DNA of 64,000 nucleotides from Leuctra nigra (GCA_934045905.1 OW203771.1:19290069-19354068); one strand, 5' to 3'. Positions 36,301 to 46,857 are shown, counted from the stretch's first letter. Translations and numbers: made by a program. Notes: generated by a model from the sequence alone, not told the origin.

Positions 36301-38589
36301 TTATCAGGGATGACGAATAAACAACAATTTTGAGTACTTTCAATAATTTGGAGAAAATAATCAATGGGTAGGACCCAGGTATTTGGTAGGACCGTAGGGA
36401 TGATTAATTTATTCAAGTACCTATGTCACCAAAGACGTTTGAGTGATAATAGACTTGTAGAAGATTAGCCGAAGATGCGATAAGAGAGAATGTAAAACAA
36501 TGATAGTCACCAAGTTGTTAAAACAGCCCCCCCCCCCCCCATCTGTGGGCGCCCATGTCATTAATTAAAGGTTTCCTATGCCTAGATGTAGGAAACCTGC
36601 AAGCAATGAAATTAAAATCTTTTTTCTTATTGTTGAGCATTAATCTTGCAACGGATATGATCCGTACATGCATTGAGTTTAATTTAGGTTTCAGTTTTGC
36701 ATTTTTAGAAGGTATTGTTGCCTATCTTTATTATACAGGGTTGGCGGTTGCTTAATATAATAATGCATGATTTTGGGTTGGGATTGGATTTTGGGATTCG
36801 ATGAAAACATCGACCTAAAGAGTCAATACTAAAATATAGGAACTGATCGTTTAAATATTTAAATAATTATGCAAGGTTTTGTGAATGTAATTTATGTTGA
36901 AATAATTTTAACGATGTAAATTCGATTAGGTAATTTTGCCAGTTAATGTTTGATGTTTTACAAAAACAAAAATCACAGGATCTCGTTCAAAAACTGCACC
37001 TGGGACCACTCACATGTAGTGTGTGTACAAAAAAATTTGAAAAACCATTTTTTATGATTTAATTTAAAAAAAAAATTAAACAAACTACTCTTATATAGTG
37101 ATTTGCTGGAGTAAGATTAGGACATACCCCGTAACACAAGTGCCCCACTACCAGAAAAGTACACAATAATATAATATACAAATATAAGAAGAGTAGGTAC
37201 TGGTATTGCTTGCTTAAAAATTTGCATGGTATTACGGCCGACAAAAATAAATTGATTTTCTTAATTTTCAGTCAAATCGTACACATGCAATCATCATTGC
37301 AAGAAGTTGTACTTGGCCAAACTAAAAGCGGTAGGTATTCGAAAGAAACGGATTGACTGAATAAGATGTGTGGCTATTCTAAGTCGTTACCTAACTCTAG
37401 TAGATGAGCTCTTATTTCATTACAAGGCTGGATTGTAAGTCTAAAGCTGGCTTTCCATGCTCCGTCATCTTCCGTCAACGTCCGTCACCATCCGACGAAA
37501 ACGACCACGTGACCCGTCTCGACCAATCAGAGCCATCCCCAAAAATCTCGGACGGCGAGGGATTGGTCGAGACGGGTCACGTGGTCGTTTTCGTCGGACG
37601 GTGACGGACATTGACGGAAGATGACGGAGCATTGGAAAGCCAGCATAACCCGCAGCCAATCCGTTTCGTTCAAATATCGTGTTTAGTTAGGCAAAAAATA
37701 TCTGTGGTTGATATATTGGAAACAACCAGTCTTGGGGAGGAACTAGTTACCGGGAACTTGTTTCTTTTTGGGGATCTTTTAGGGGAACTTAGTTCCTTTA
37801 TTTTTAATAGAATTTAGAAACTAAAAAGTTCCTTTTGAACGGACTTTGAAACTTATTTTACGCTATTTTTTAAGTTCCTTTAGAATAGAAATATAGTTTC
37901 TTATGACATTATAGCACAGAATTTATAACGAATAATGATCCATTTTTTGTGTCTTCCTAAATTTACCTGATTTCTGAAAATATACTGCTTGAACGCTTTG
38001 CTCACTCAAAAAATCCGGTTTGTTTTTGGTGGGCATTGTAACTTAAAGGAACTTAGTTCCTTACTGGTAACTTTCCAGTTCCTTTATTTGAAAGGAATTA
38101 GGAACTGGAACTAGTTCCTTTTTTATCAAACGAACTGGAACTTGAATTAGTTCATTTTTTTAGGAACTTACCCAACACTGGAAACAACAATAACGATTTC
38201 ATGAAAACAGGGGTCTATTCTCGAAACAGTCATCACGTCATATCTATAGTTAAGTTATGATATCAATGAGGTTCGTCCTATCTCTCACCATGTTAATATT
38301 ATGACTTTTCGTCATAATAACTTATGACGTGATAACTGTTTCGAGAATAGGGGCCCAGATCATTTCCAGACATACCGACACAAAAAGTATTTTTTGTTTG
38401 AACATTTTTAATGCTTTACATTTTAGTTTCTTATGCCACACAGTCATAACCGGCTGGTTTGGGGAAATACTTGCATTCGTACAGTTTTAAAGATTACATA
38501 GAAAAATAACGGTGATAATTTTTATTGATAATCTTTAATTTTGTAATTCTTTGCAACTTACCTAGAACTGCTAGAATAAGAAGCTTCAT
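33379..38589 (-). CDS. Secreted pro-protein with RQKR site and Tyr/Gly/Ser repeats (two coding exons)
   Basis: Coding exon 1 is 38,562-38,589 (28 nt), the phase-1 intron is 36,222-38,561 (gtaagt...ttttag) and exon 2 is 33,379-36,221; the product is 956 residues. MKLLILAVLAPILSAG is the signal peptide. A charged propeptide follows with LNPLDDVTSNPSWDFIKP and ends in the furin-type site RQKR (95-98). The mature part has four blocks: TNGMQGGYQGSMYN; TVQSTVYNSPGPIYATPQ with VVPNNVYSSPGFTNA; a long Gly/Ser region (GSGSSGGTAGSSSS); and at least ten YVGNPVVGMQSG 12-residue repeats. This is a silk- or glue-like composition. The propeptide pairs it with the gene at 41,125. The intron holds a hairpin and two MITEs. 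Confidence 0.85.
37446..37644. repeat. 200-bp near-perfect hairpin (84-bp arms)
   Basis: Arms 37,446-37,528 and 37,561-37,644 are reverse complements with about three mismatches and one indel, around a 32-nt spacer. The arms begin gctggctttcca and include gaaaacgaccacgtgacc. It lies in the intron of the RQKR gene, so it would be transcribed. It could be a MITE, or the source of a long hairpin RNA. No clear TSD. Confidence 0.85.
37727..38180. mobile_element. hAT-type MITE with 8-bp TSD
   Basis: A 454-bp non-coding element. Its ends are CAGTCTTGGGGA and, reversed, CAGTGTTGGGTA. It is flanked by the identical 8-mer gaaacaac (37,719-37,726 and 38,181-38,188). CAGTGTTGGG-type ends with 8-bp duplications are characteristic of hAT elements. 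The inside is rich in ggaactagttcc-like repeats. Confidence 0.85.
38210..38356. mobile_element. Small MITE with about 30-bp inverted ends
   Basis: The ends read ggggtctattctcgaaacag and, reversed, gggcccctattctcgaaac, continuing through atcacgtcat. 147 bp, non-coding. The superfamily and TSD are unclear. Confidence 0.7.
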
Positions 38590-38760
38590 GACGGACTGCG
38601 AACCCTGCGAAGTCGGTTGAAGCTCTGTGGCCGTGAAAATCTATTAAATTCTGACAAATATATTTGATTGTTGTCGCGTTCTTCGATATTACGCTGAATC
38701 GTACAGTTATATCTAGGTTCATGTCAATAATTGTAGGTATTAAGCTACCTTCGCGTGAAC

Positions 38761-38787
38761 TTAATATTTGGTTTCGCTTATCAACAC
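38761..38787 (-). promoter_or_regulatory. Upstream block shared with the 41,125 gene
   Basis: ttaatatttggtttcgctta and the following tcaac, about 170-200 nt upstream of the ATG, recur as ttaattatttggcttttggt plus tatcaac at 44,051-44,077, upstream of the paralogue. This suggests common regulation or common origin. Confidence 0.4.
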
Positions 38788-38889
38788 CGAATATCGCTTC
38801 GAAAAGAATTACAATTCTGAAAATGTTTTAATTAACGAAATGAAGGAAAAAAATGTCAAGGCGTCTTGAGCTTAACATTTTAACTAGTA

Positions 38890-39000
38890 GAATGGGATAT
38901 ACGAAGTGAAAATTATCCACCCGATTCTGGGCTTGAACCTGGTACCTCTTACTTGCCAGGCGAGAGCTTTACCAACTGAGCTTCGCGGCCGAACTGACAT
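38890..39000 (-). repeat. tRNA-derived SINE remnant (family S1)
   Basis: The minus strand has aagctcagttggtaaagc (A box) and ggttcaagccc (B box). The anticodon-loop region CTGGCAA also gives GGC, and a tail similar to the family-S1 dimer follows. Acceptor and T-stem pairing is broken, so this is not a working tRNA. Confidence 0.7.
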
Positions 39001-39322
39001 ATCCGTCCCACCCTATAACATGGCAGTAGAATGAGATTGTTTTACTTCGATAACATATAAAGTATATTTCCAATATTGCTGTTGTGTAAATTCGTTATTC
39101 GACTTGGATTAGAAGGACAGTTTCAAGTGATGTTGGAGTTACAAGGCATCTGGCAATAGTCAAAATTATTCAATTGTTTCTTTTTCCAAATAGTTATATT
39201 ATATTTCGTTAAAATTACTATAGGTTCTTTGCTTTTATTTACTTCGTTAAACATGAGTTACCTATATTAGTTGATTGTTTGTTTCATGTTTTTTTTTTGC
39301 TTTTTATCAATTTGCACTTTAC

Positions 39323-39352
39323 CTGATGAAGGTTATTGAATTATTACCGAAA
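39323..39352 (+). ncRNA. Hammerhead-ribozyme-like core, possibly from a Penelope-type 3' end
   Basis: CTGATGA followed 19 nt later by GAAA, with a short GGT/ACC stem II between them, then aatattgtaatttaataaa. This arrangement is seen at the 3' ends of Penelope-like elements. Stems I and III cannot be drawn convincingly, so activity is doubtful. Confidence 0.25.
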
Positions 39353-39467
39353 TATTGTAATTTAATAAATTAAAAAGAACTTGTGAAAGTCCAAAGACAG
39401 TTTTGATTAATCAATGATTTCAATAATGTACTTTCAGAAAGTTAGAATCACATATTTTATTTTATTT

Positions 39468-39675
39468 TTGAGCGAGCGACTCCTTCTGACTCTTTTGACA
39501 CGGACATCTGTTTTTTTTTTGGGGGGGGGGTGGGGTTGAATTTTTGGCTGCTACCTGGAGCAATAGAAGTCGCATCGTTTCGCCGATCGATCTGAAATTT
39601 TGCACACATATAGAGAGAAAAAACAGAGGTCCGTGTCAAAAGGGTCAAAAGGAGACGCTCGCTTCGCTTGCTCAA
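39468..39675. mobile_element. Fold-back derivative of family H ends
   Basis: 208 bp in which both ends carry the family-H 5' terminus in opposite orientation (ttgagcgagcga at the left, tcgcttgctcaa at the right). The inversion extends through the cggacatctgttttt / cagaggtccg region. The inside has a G run (39,521-39,530). Confidence 0.65.
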
Positions 39676-41124
39676 TTATTGTGTTCGGTAAAGTAGCTTT
39701 TGTTTAAAGGTACGTGTTAATTTTAAAATAAAATGTATCATTTAAATCACTCCGATTTTGGAATGAAAACTGTATTCTGCATATCTACTGCTGTTTTACC
39801 AATTGAATGCACGATAAACTCAATTGGTGTGATTTATAAAATGTGTTTTAAGAAAACATGTTTTTCAAAGAAAACATCATAGTAATATTTTGTCCACGGA
39901 CTGGAGTGCCAATATGTCATATTACCCTACATACACAACTGGATTTTGGGACTGATATACGAACTGCATTTATATAGGTATCTAATAGAATTCCATTCCA
40001 AATATCACTTAATATTTGCATTTGTAGATTTAAAGTACTTGAAGGGTACAGGGGAAGAAAGTAATTTTTTTGGGGGAAAAATTATGGTTTAAGGTGTCAC
40101 CTTTCCAGTTATTTTTATGAGCTTTCAGAATATTCCCTCGGTTTTGAGCAAATATTGTTACAAAGTCTTTAAAAGCAATTGAAATATCGATCTGTATGGA
40201 AGATTGAAGCTCTACATAAAACTTCGTTTATCTCAGTTCCATCCGAATATGACTTACCTATTGCATTCTTCCCATGCGAACGTGCCCTGCAACTGCATGC
40301 TACATTTGTCATTAATTAATCATGTAGATTTCATTCATTTGTATACCTTTTTTGAACCAATTGCCTACAGTAAAAAGTTTCCTTTCGGTATGCCATTCGC
40401 TCGCGCTGATCGAGCTAATTTCGCTCGCCCTAGTTCGAGCTGATGATAAAGTTATTTAATAGTTCTGAATAATTGTTTTGACATTGACAATAGTTTCATA
40501 TCGATGAGTTGTTCCATTAGTCACCGCCGTGATTACACAAAGAATTATGTTGTCTAAAATTGTTTTTAAGCATTTGTTAGATTAACCATGTTACAAATAA
40601 TAATTCATTAAAACATGGGCTACTTCAAGCTTGGCTTGAAACGCCACTACATTTGGGAAATAAAATTATAAATAATGCATCAGACGCGATTAATTAAAAA
40701 CATTCCAGTATTTCTCTGTCGTCTTCCAATCTTTTGAGAGTTGACTGACTGAATCCTAAGATCATTCCACTAATCCGACAAAAAAAAGTTGATTCGGTAA
40801 TTTCACACACTGTATATTTAAAATTGCTGTTTTCATTGCCCAAACTTGGAATACCTATAGGATAGGATATTTTGCATACCTATATGTTCAAAAACAAATA
40901 GCGATGAACACACAGAACGCTTTATTGATGTTTTTTTTGTAGACATATATTGTTCCAACCTTTACAATAATATCATTCAGCCATTTCGCTCTCTCAACTA
41001 AATAGTGATAACACACAGTACACTTTATTGAAATCAAAACATTATTTTATACATACATTTTGCCAACCTTTCCAACAATATATTTCAACTATTTCGCTTT
41101 CTATTAACCACTTTACCGTCATTA
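39676..41124. other. Intergenic sequence; 3' flank duplication at its end
   Basis: No gene is seen up to 40,900. Positions 40,915-41,015 and 41,018-41,105 are two diverged copies of the same about 95-bp segment, each with a minus-strand TCAATAAAG poly-A signal (ctttattga). They are presumably a duplicated 3' UTR end of the gene at 41,125. Confidence 0.5.
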
Positions 41125-43882
41125 CTATCCTCCGAATTGACCTCCGTTGAAATTTGAAAAGAGCCCATTTAAACCTGACCCCCCAAACATACCATTTAGA
41201 TTCGACATGCCAAATCCCTGACTACCTCCACCATTTCCATTAAAAGCGTAGCCTGAAGGGTTCCCAACATTGAGCGCAGTATTTCCTTGGGTACCAGCTA
41301 CGGGACCCCCTTGATTGTTATTAACAGTACCACCTACAAGGCCCCCTTGATTTCCATTGGTAGGAGTTCCCAGATTACTTAAACCACCCAGAAAGCCTCC
41401 CTGATTACCATTTGTAAATCCTCCAAAATTACCCAAACTTCCCAGGATGCCTCCTGGTTTGCTATTTGCAGAGCTACCTGAGTTACTTAAACCTCCCTGA
41501 TTACCATTTGTAAATCCTCCAAAATTACCCAAACTTCCCAGGATGCCTCCTGGTTTGCTATTTGCAGAGCTACCTGAGTTACTTAAACCTCCCTGATTAC
41601 CATTTGGAAATCCTCCAAAATTACCCAAACTTCCCAGGATGCCTCCTGGTTTGCTATTTGCAGAGTTACCTGAGTTACTTAAACCTCCCTGATTACCATT
41701 TGGAAATCCTCCAAAATACCCCAAACTTCCCAGGATGCCTCCTGGTTTGCTATTTGCAGAGCTACCAGAGTTACTTAAACCTCCCTGATTACCATTTGGA
41801 AATCCTCCAAAATTACCCAAACTTCCCAGGATGCCTCCTGGTTTGCTATTTGCAGAGCTACCAGAGTTACTTAAACCTCCCTGATTACCATTTGGAAATC
41901 CTCCAAAATTACCCAAACTTCCCAGGATGCCTCCTGGTTTGCTATTTGCAGAGCTACCTGAGTTACTTAAACCTCCCTGATTACCATTTGGAAATCCTCC
42001 AAAATTACCCAAACTTCCCAGGATGCCTCCTGGTTTGCTATTTGCAGAGCTACCTGAGTTACTTAAACCTCCCTGATTACTATTTGGAAATCCGCCAAAA
42101 TTACCCAAACTTCCCAGGATGCCTCCTGGTTTGCTATTTGCAGAGTTACCTGAGTTACTTAAAGCTCCCAGAAAACCTCCCTGATTACCATTTCCAAAAC
42201 TTCCGAAATTACCCAAACTTCCCAGAAAACCTCCGGAATTTCCATTTGTAAAACCAGCTAAATTTCCTGAATTGCCTTGTTGGTTAGGTATAATATTTCC
42301 AACAACACGCTTTTGTCGTACTAATGGAAGTGTTTTTACAGAATTAGCTTCAAAGTTCCATGGTTTCTGTTTCTCTACTTCCGGTTTTGATTCCATCTTG
42401 GGAGAGTTAGGCGCAGGTTCTTCTGGATTGATGAAATCCCATGATGGGTTGTTAGTTACGTCTTCCAAAGGATTTTGAGGATTTTCAATTGCCTTACCGA
42501 TTACATTCTCCAAGAGTATCCCAGCTGAAATCAATAGAAGTGGGAAGTTGAATACTCTACTAAAAAAGTAATTGCTTATGAAAGTAATCTTTCGCACAAT
42601 AATGCACAATAGGACAATAATGCAAAAATGCAATATTATTAATTAGGAAACACAATTTGGAATAAATTCTTAAAACTAATGCTTTCCTTTTTTGCATGAA
42701 AAGTTGAGGTTCAATTACAAAATACATCGTTATGCATCGTTAGCATAATTATGGTACGTGTATCCACTACCTACACAGAAATGAAAAAAGAAAACCGAAA
42801 CGTGGAAAAGGGATACACGGATGAAAGAAACGAAAAATTAAACCAAAAAACCATAGAGTTTAATTATATTGAAACTATAATAATAATACTGTCATTATTG
42901 TTATTATTGCGAAAAAGAATTGAATGGAATATAATTTAAATTGAAATCAGCATTGTGAAATGATGGTATTCTTACTTATGGAAACGCATCAGACGTTCAT
43001 TTAAAGAAAGTTGCAAATTTGCAGAGCAGAATTGTAAGGAGCATAACACTGGAGAGTGAGATTCTTCATGAAGGCATTAACACTCATTTTCAACAAGCCC
43101 AGATATTACCTTTTGAATATTTAAGACGTTATAGATTTTTATTACAATATTATTTTGATAATGATAATAAAGTGTGCTTAAAAAGAAATCGAGAGACAAG
43201 GGACGCTATTCAAAATTTAAATCAGTTTCAGGTGCCACTTTTTAATAATAAACATGGTAAGAGAACGCTAGCTTATGAAACTCCAATTATATTTAACAAC
43301 ATTCCGTTTAATATGAGACAATATACAAAGTTTAGTGAAGTAAAAGTAAATATTAAAAAACATTTTCTATCCTTGCTGCAATTATAGTTTGAAAGTTAAA
43401 AATATAAAAAAATGTATCGATCTCTCTCATATCTCTCTCGATCGCTGCGATCTCTCTCATTGTTGTGCTCTTGCACAACTTGCTCTTGTTGTTCAGTTCA
43501 ATTCAATTTATTACATCTTGCAAAGAATATTATAGGTACTACCTTCTCTCTCTGTGCATTTTATTTGTATTTATATTTATATTTATTTATATGTAACTAA
43601 AGTGTATATCAATGTGTTAATTATATATGTGTTATTTGCCACATTCAAGTCTCAATGGGGCTTTGTGGCTGCGACCAATTTTGTAATTATTTGTATTTGT
43701 ATGTTATTTTTGTAAAATAAAAAAAAATAAAAAAAAATAAAAATTTATTTGAAATTCCTTGAAATTATGGAACATACTAAAATAATTTCATCCATTTTGT
43801 ATTGCTGCTGACCAATTAATACCACAAAATTAATAATGGGTATTTGTGACTTACCTAGAATTGCGATAATAAGGAGCTTCAT
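41125..43882 (-). CDS. Secreted pro-protein with RQKR site and 32-residue Gly/Asn/Ser repeats (two coding exons)
   Basis: Coding exon 1 is 43,855-43,882 (28 nt), the phase-1 intron is 42,525-43,854 (gtaagt...tttcag) and exon 2 is 41,125-42,524; the product is 475 residues. The signal peptide is MKLLIIAILAGILLEN. The propeptide (NPLEDVTNNPSWDFINPEEP, then NSPKMESKPEVEKQKP) is clearly homologous to that of the 33,379 gene and also ends in RQKR (79-82). The mature part consists of about eight exact 32-residue repeats (96 bp) such as GGLSNSGSSANSKPGG followed by ILGSLGNFGGFPNGNQ, then a Gly/Asn/Phe-rich end. A LINE fragment sits in the intron. Likely a cleaved, secreted structural protein; tissue unknown. 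Confidence 0.85.
42955..43745 (+). pseudogene. 5'-truncated LINE fragment in an intron
   Basis: The frame starting GILTYGNASDVHLKKVANLQ continues for about 140 codons through NKHGKRTLAYETPIIFNNIP to a stop at 43,387. This is the C-terminus after the RT domain, matching NKYGKRQLAVNIPNILNLIP in the LINE at 48,455. A 3' UTR and an A-rich tail (43,717-43,745) follow. It is antisense to the host gene. Confidence 0.8.
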
Positions 43883-44022
43883 GACTGTGATTTGCGTGGT
43901 GTCGAAAGAAGTCTAATAGCCGAATGAAGTTCCTTTTCAACTTTTCACAAACATTGTTGTTTTGCTTTGCTGTTATCAGAAAACGTTCCACTGTCAGGAT
44001 TATGTAATACTTGTTAGTTGTG

Positions 44023-44030
44023 TGAGTCAT
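44023..44030. promoter_or_regulatory. TGAGTCAT motif upstream of the 41,125 gene
   Basis: Same bZIP-type octamer as in the three Gly-rich gene promoters, about 140 nt upstream of the ATG. Confidence 0.35.
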
Positions 44031-44744
44031 ACCTATTCCTTCGTGCCGACTTAATTATTTGGCTTTTGGTTATCAACATTCAATAATCATTTCCACGTGA
44101 TTTTTTTTTATCATGTTCGAAGAAATTTAGGAATTTTTATATTTGGTGTAATTAGTCAGAATTTTTGCCAATGTCCTGATTCTACAACAATTTTCGAATT
44201 CTAGAGCAGAATCGCAATGTGTATAAAGCTTATGGCAAAATCTAATTGCTAGCGGATTTGCTAACCACTTTGGAGTTATAGAATCAGGTGCCGTAGTTAT
44301 GAGTAGAGGGCAAATGTTGAAATTTTAGTTGCGTATCTGGGAATAGCCTCTTTGCACACGGGGTAAAATAACGTAAGAATTTAAATTTTATTTTTAAGTT
44401 TCCTATAGGTACTTTTACAAAAAAAAAAGACATAGGTATACGTAAATAACAATGGAAGTTGTGAAACATCCCAAGTCTCTTGCAGGAGGAGAAATTAAGA
44501 GTAAGACGCTTGGAAGATTACTCTCATCATTTTAGTAATACTCGACATGTAATTTTAATTTCAGTTCAAAAGGAACTATAGTTCCTAAAGTATGCCATGA
44601 CAATGGGTAAAAGAACAAGCATGAAAATAGTAGTAGAAGATACACTGAGTAAAGAATCGGTCTCGTGTATCTCCCTTCCCCTACAAAATAATTCAGAAAT
44701 GATAAATTAGTTAAAATTAGTACATATAAACCAATTAAATTAGT

Positions 44745-44815
44745 TTATATTTAACGTCGCACTTTTCTGCAACTAGTATAATGGCGTCTGACACATAGTT
44801 ATGATTGGGTTTATA
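44745..44815 (-). repeat. SINE fragment (family S2, 3' body)
   Basis: taacgtcgcacttttctgca and the following ctaatggcg-like stretch match the 3' part of the SINE at 50,795-51,081. No head or tail remains. Confidence 0.65.
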
Positions 44816-45328
44816 CTAAGTACGATTTGTTTCAGAATAATTCAAAAGTATTATTTCAAAACATACACTGTAGATGGAGAAAAACTGCATTTAATTAAAA
44901 TTCATCCACCTGTTGCCTGGGTGAATACTTAAAATCATCCCATTTGCGATGCTAGAAAAAAAGCGCCGTTCCAATGTTCAATTTATTTATTACTGAAGCA
45001 AGATATCGGTACCTATACAGTGGTGCAGTGGTAACATAGTGCTTTGTTGGTATTAAATCAAAAGATAATACGTCTAGAAGATTTGTATTGTCTGTTTGTA
45101 TCTTTGTTAATACACATTTTTCTTTCTATTTAATAACAAAAAACAATGTTAAATGAAAGATAATACAAAAGATATTACGTGCGAGGACTCTTTGTGAATC
45201 GAACACTCTGTACGATAATGAAATGAATATAACAAGATAACGAATACCCTTCAATATCAACAATCTGATCAGTGTGCCTTACTTTATGCTATTATCTAAA
45301 TTGTGTTTTTGACCTTCACATGGAAATC
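44816..45328. other. Intergenic sequence, no gene seen
   Basis: AT-rich. The last part is the 3' flank of the small secreted-protein gene. Confidence 0.5.
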
Positions 45329-46825
45329 CTAGAAGCCTCCAAATGCCCCAACTTGATTAATCAAACCTCCAAAGAAATTATCAATCCCTGCTTGAGGAAC
45401 TTCTTGATTTACAACAGGTTCTATCTTGTTTTCCAAACCCTCAAGAAATGCATTAAAACCTGACACCACCATTTGCTCTAAATCGCCTAGGAAGTTATCA
45501 GAATTCCCTTGATTTTCATCAACTTTTTGATCTCCATTATTAGTATAAGCATACCCTCCATATTTGAATCCATTACTCTCTCCACTATACTTAATGCCGT
45601 GAGAATCGCCATTATTAATGACTTGGAATCCTGTAGGATCAACGTCGGTAGTGACATCTAGGAAAGAAGTTTGAAGAGTTGGCTCGAGTGAAGATGGTGT
45701 GTCTGTGGATGGAAGCGACGTAACACCATCTGCAGTTGGTCTACAGGCAACATCCTTCGCGAGAATGGAGACTGAAATCACATAGGTTATAAAGATGGCT
45801 GACACAATGATATTTGACGTGAGGGGCAAAGGTTGGCTAGCAAAAGCATATTAAAAAAATACGCTTTGACATTTATGTTTGTAATTTGTTGTTGAAAGCT
45901 AAAGGGTGGCTAAAGTTTGATTAGCCAACTGAGTTTATTATTTTTTCATGCCAGAAAATAATATCTTTCTGATTCTAATAAAAATCGTCAATGCAATAAA
46001 TAAATTGAACTCTCCCCATTTGTCAAATCAGATGAGAATATCATGAGATTTCACAACACATTTTGTACTTCTAGGAAAACGCTCTGTGTAAAGTATTGGT
46101 AAGTGAGCTTTCGTGATGCTTGCGAATTGACTCATATGACTTTCTCTCATTATGACATCAGTGTGTGTGCATAATTTCAGATCGATTGGTTGAACTTTGT
46201 GGCCTGGGCAGTGCGGTCAAGAGCACAGACATAAAAAAAACACAGAGAAAGAGCCATAACAGTCCTGTTGTAACCAGGGACTGGAACCGAGAAGAACCGC
46301 TATTTTTTTATAGGAATCGGAACCAGAATCTGACCCATATTATTTTTTTAAGTGGAACCGGAACCGGAGCCCTTATTAATATTAATAATTGTTTGGGTTC
46401 CATAACGGAAGGGTTCTTTAAATAATTAATTGAATTGAATTTTTACTTCATTGCCATTCAAATTTGAAATTATTACCATATACAGTTTTTCAAATAAATG
46501 ATTACCGAGGAAAATTAATGTTAGACATTTCAGAGCATGTAAATTCCTAAATTCGATTTTAAAAAAAATATTGTATTATTGTCAGAATTTGATGAAACCG
46601 ATGAGAACCCTTATGGAACCGAAATGAAACTGGATCCGGAACCTTTATTTTTTCCAGGAACCGGAACCGGAATCGATATTCATTTGGGTTCCAGTCCCTG
46701 GTTGTAACGAATCATTTAAATGAGAGCTACTCTCATTTAAAAATTTCAATTACAGAATGTAGCTTCCTGAATATAAATAAAATTAGTTTTTACTCACCAA
46801 AAACGACAGCAATAGAGAACTTCAT
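45329..46825 (-). CDS. Small secreted acidic protein, member of the 28-nt-exon family (two coding exons)
   Basis: Coding exon 1 is 46,798-46,825 (28 nt), the phase-1 intron is 45,772-46,797 (gtgagt...tttcag) and exon 2 is 45,329-45,771; the product is 156 residues. The signal peptide is MKFSIAVVFVSILAKDVACR. The rest is acidic and Asn/Gly-rich: TSFLDVTTDVDPTGFQ resembles the DVT-containing propeptide motif of the RQKR genes, and it is followed by KYGGYAYTNNG, a LEGLENKIEPVVNQE stretch and the C-terminus NQVGAFGGF. It has no RQKR site and no long repeats, so it may be a short, ancestral-like or partner member. Its intron contains an hAT MITE and a truncated Helitron-like copy. Function is unknown. 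Confidence 0.75.
46071..46266 (-). mobile_element. Truncated Helitron-like element
   Basis: The CTAGGAAAACGCTCTGTG end of family H is followed by the subfamily body seen at 57,052-57,971 (cctgggcagtgc, cacagagaaagagccata). The other end is absent beyond the hAT MITE insertion. Confidence 0.55.
46275..46700. mobile_element. hAT-type MITE with perfect 8-bp TSD
   Basis: 426 bp. Both ends read CAGGGACTGGAACC (14/14), and the element is flanked by gttgtaac at 46,267-46,274 and 46,701-46,708. The inside is rich in ggaaccggaacc motifs with no open frame. It is inserted in the intron of the 156-residue secreted-protein gene. Confidence 0.9.
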
Positions 46826-46857
46826 TGTAATAGTTCGTGACTTTCAACTGGTGTATG

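Noticed and set aside
41462..42160. Evenly spaced direct repeats (96 bp) resembling an array such as CRISPR
   Set aside because: The repeats translate in frame as 32-residue protein repeats with no variable spacers. This is a eukaryotic gene.
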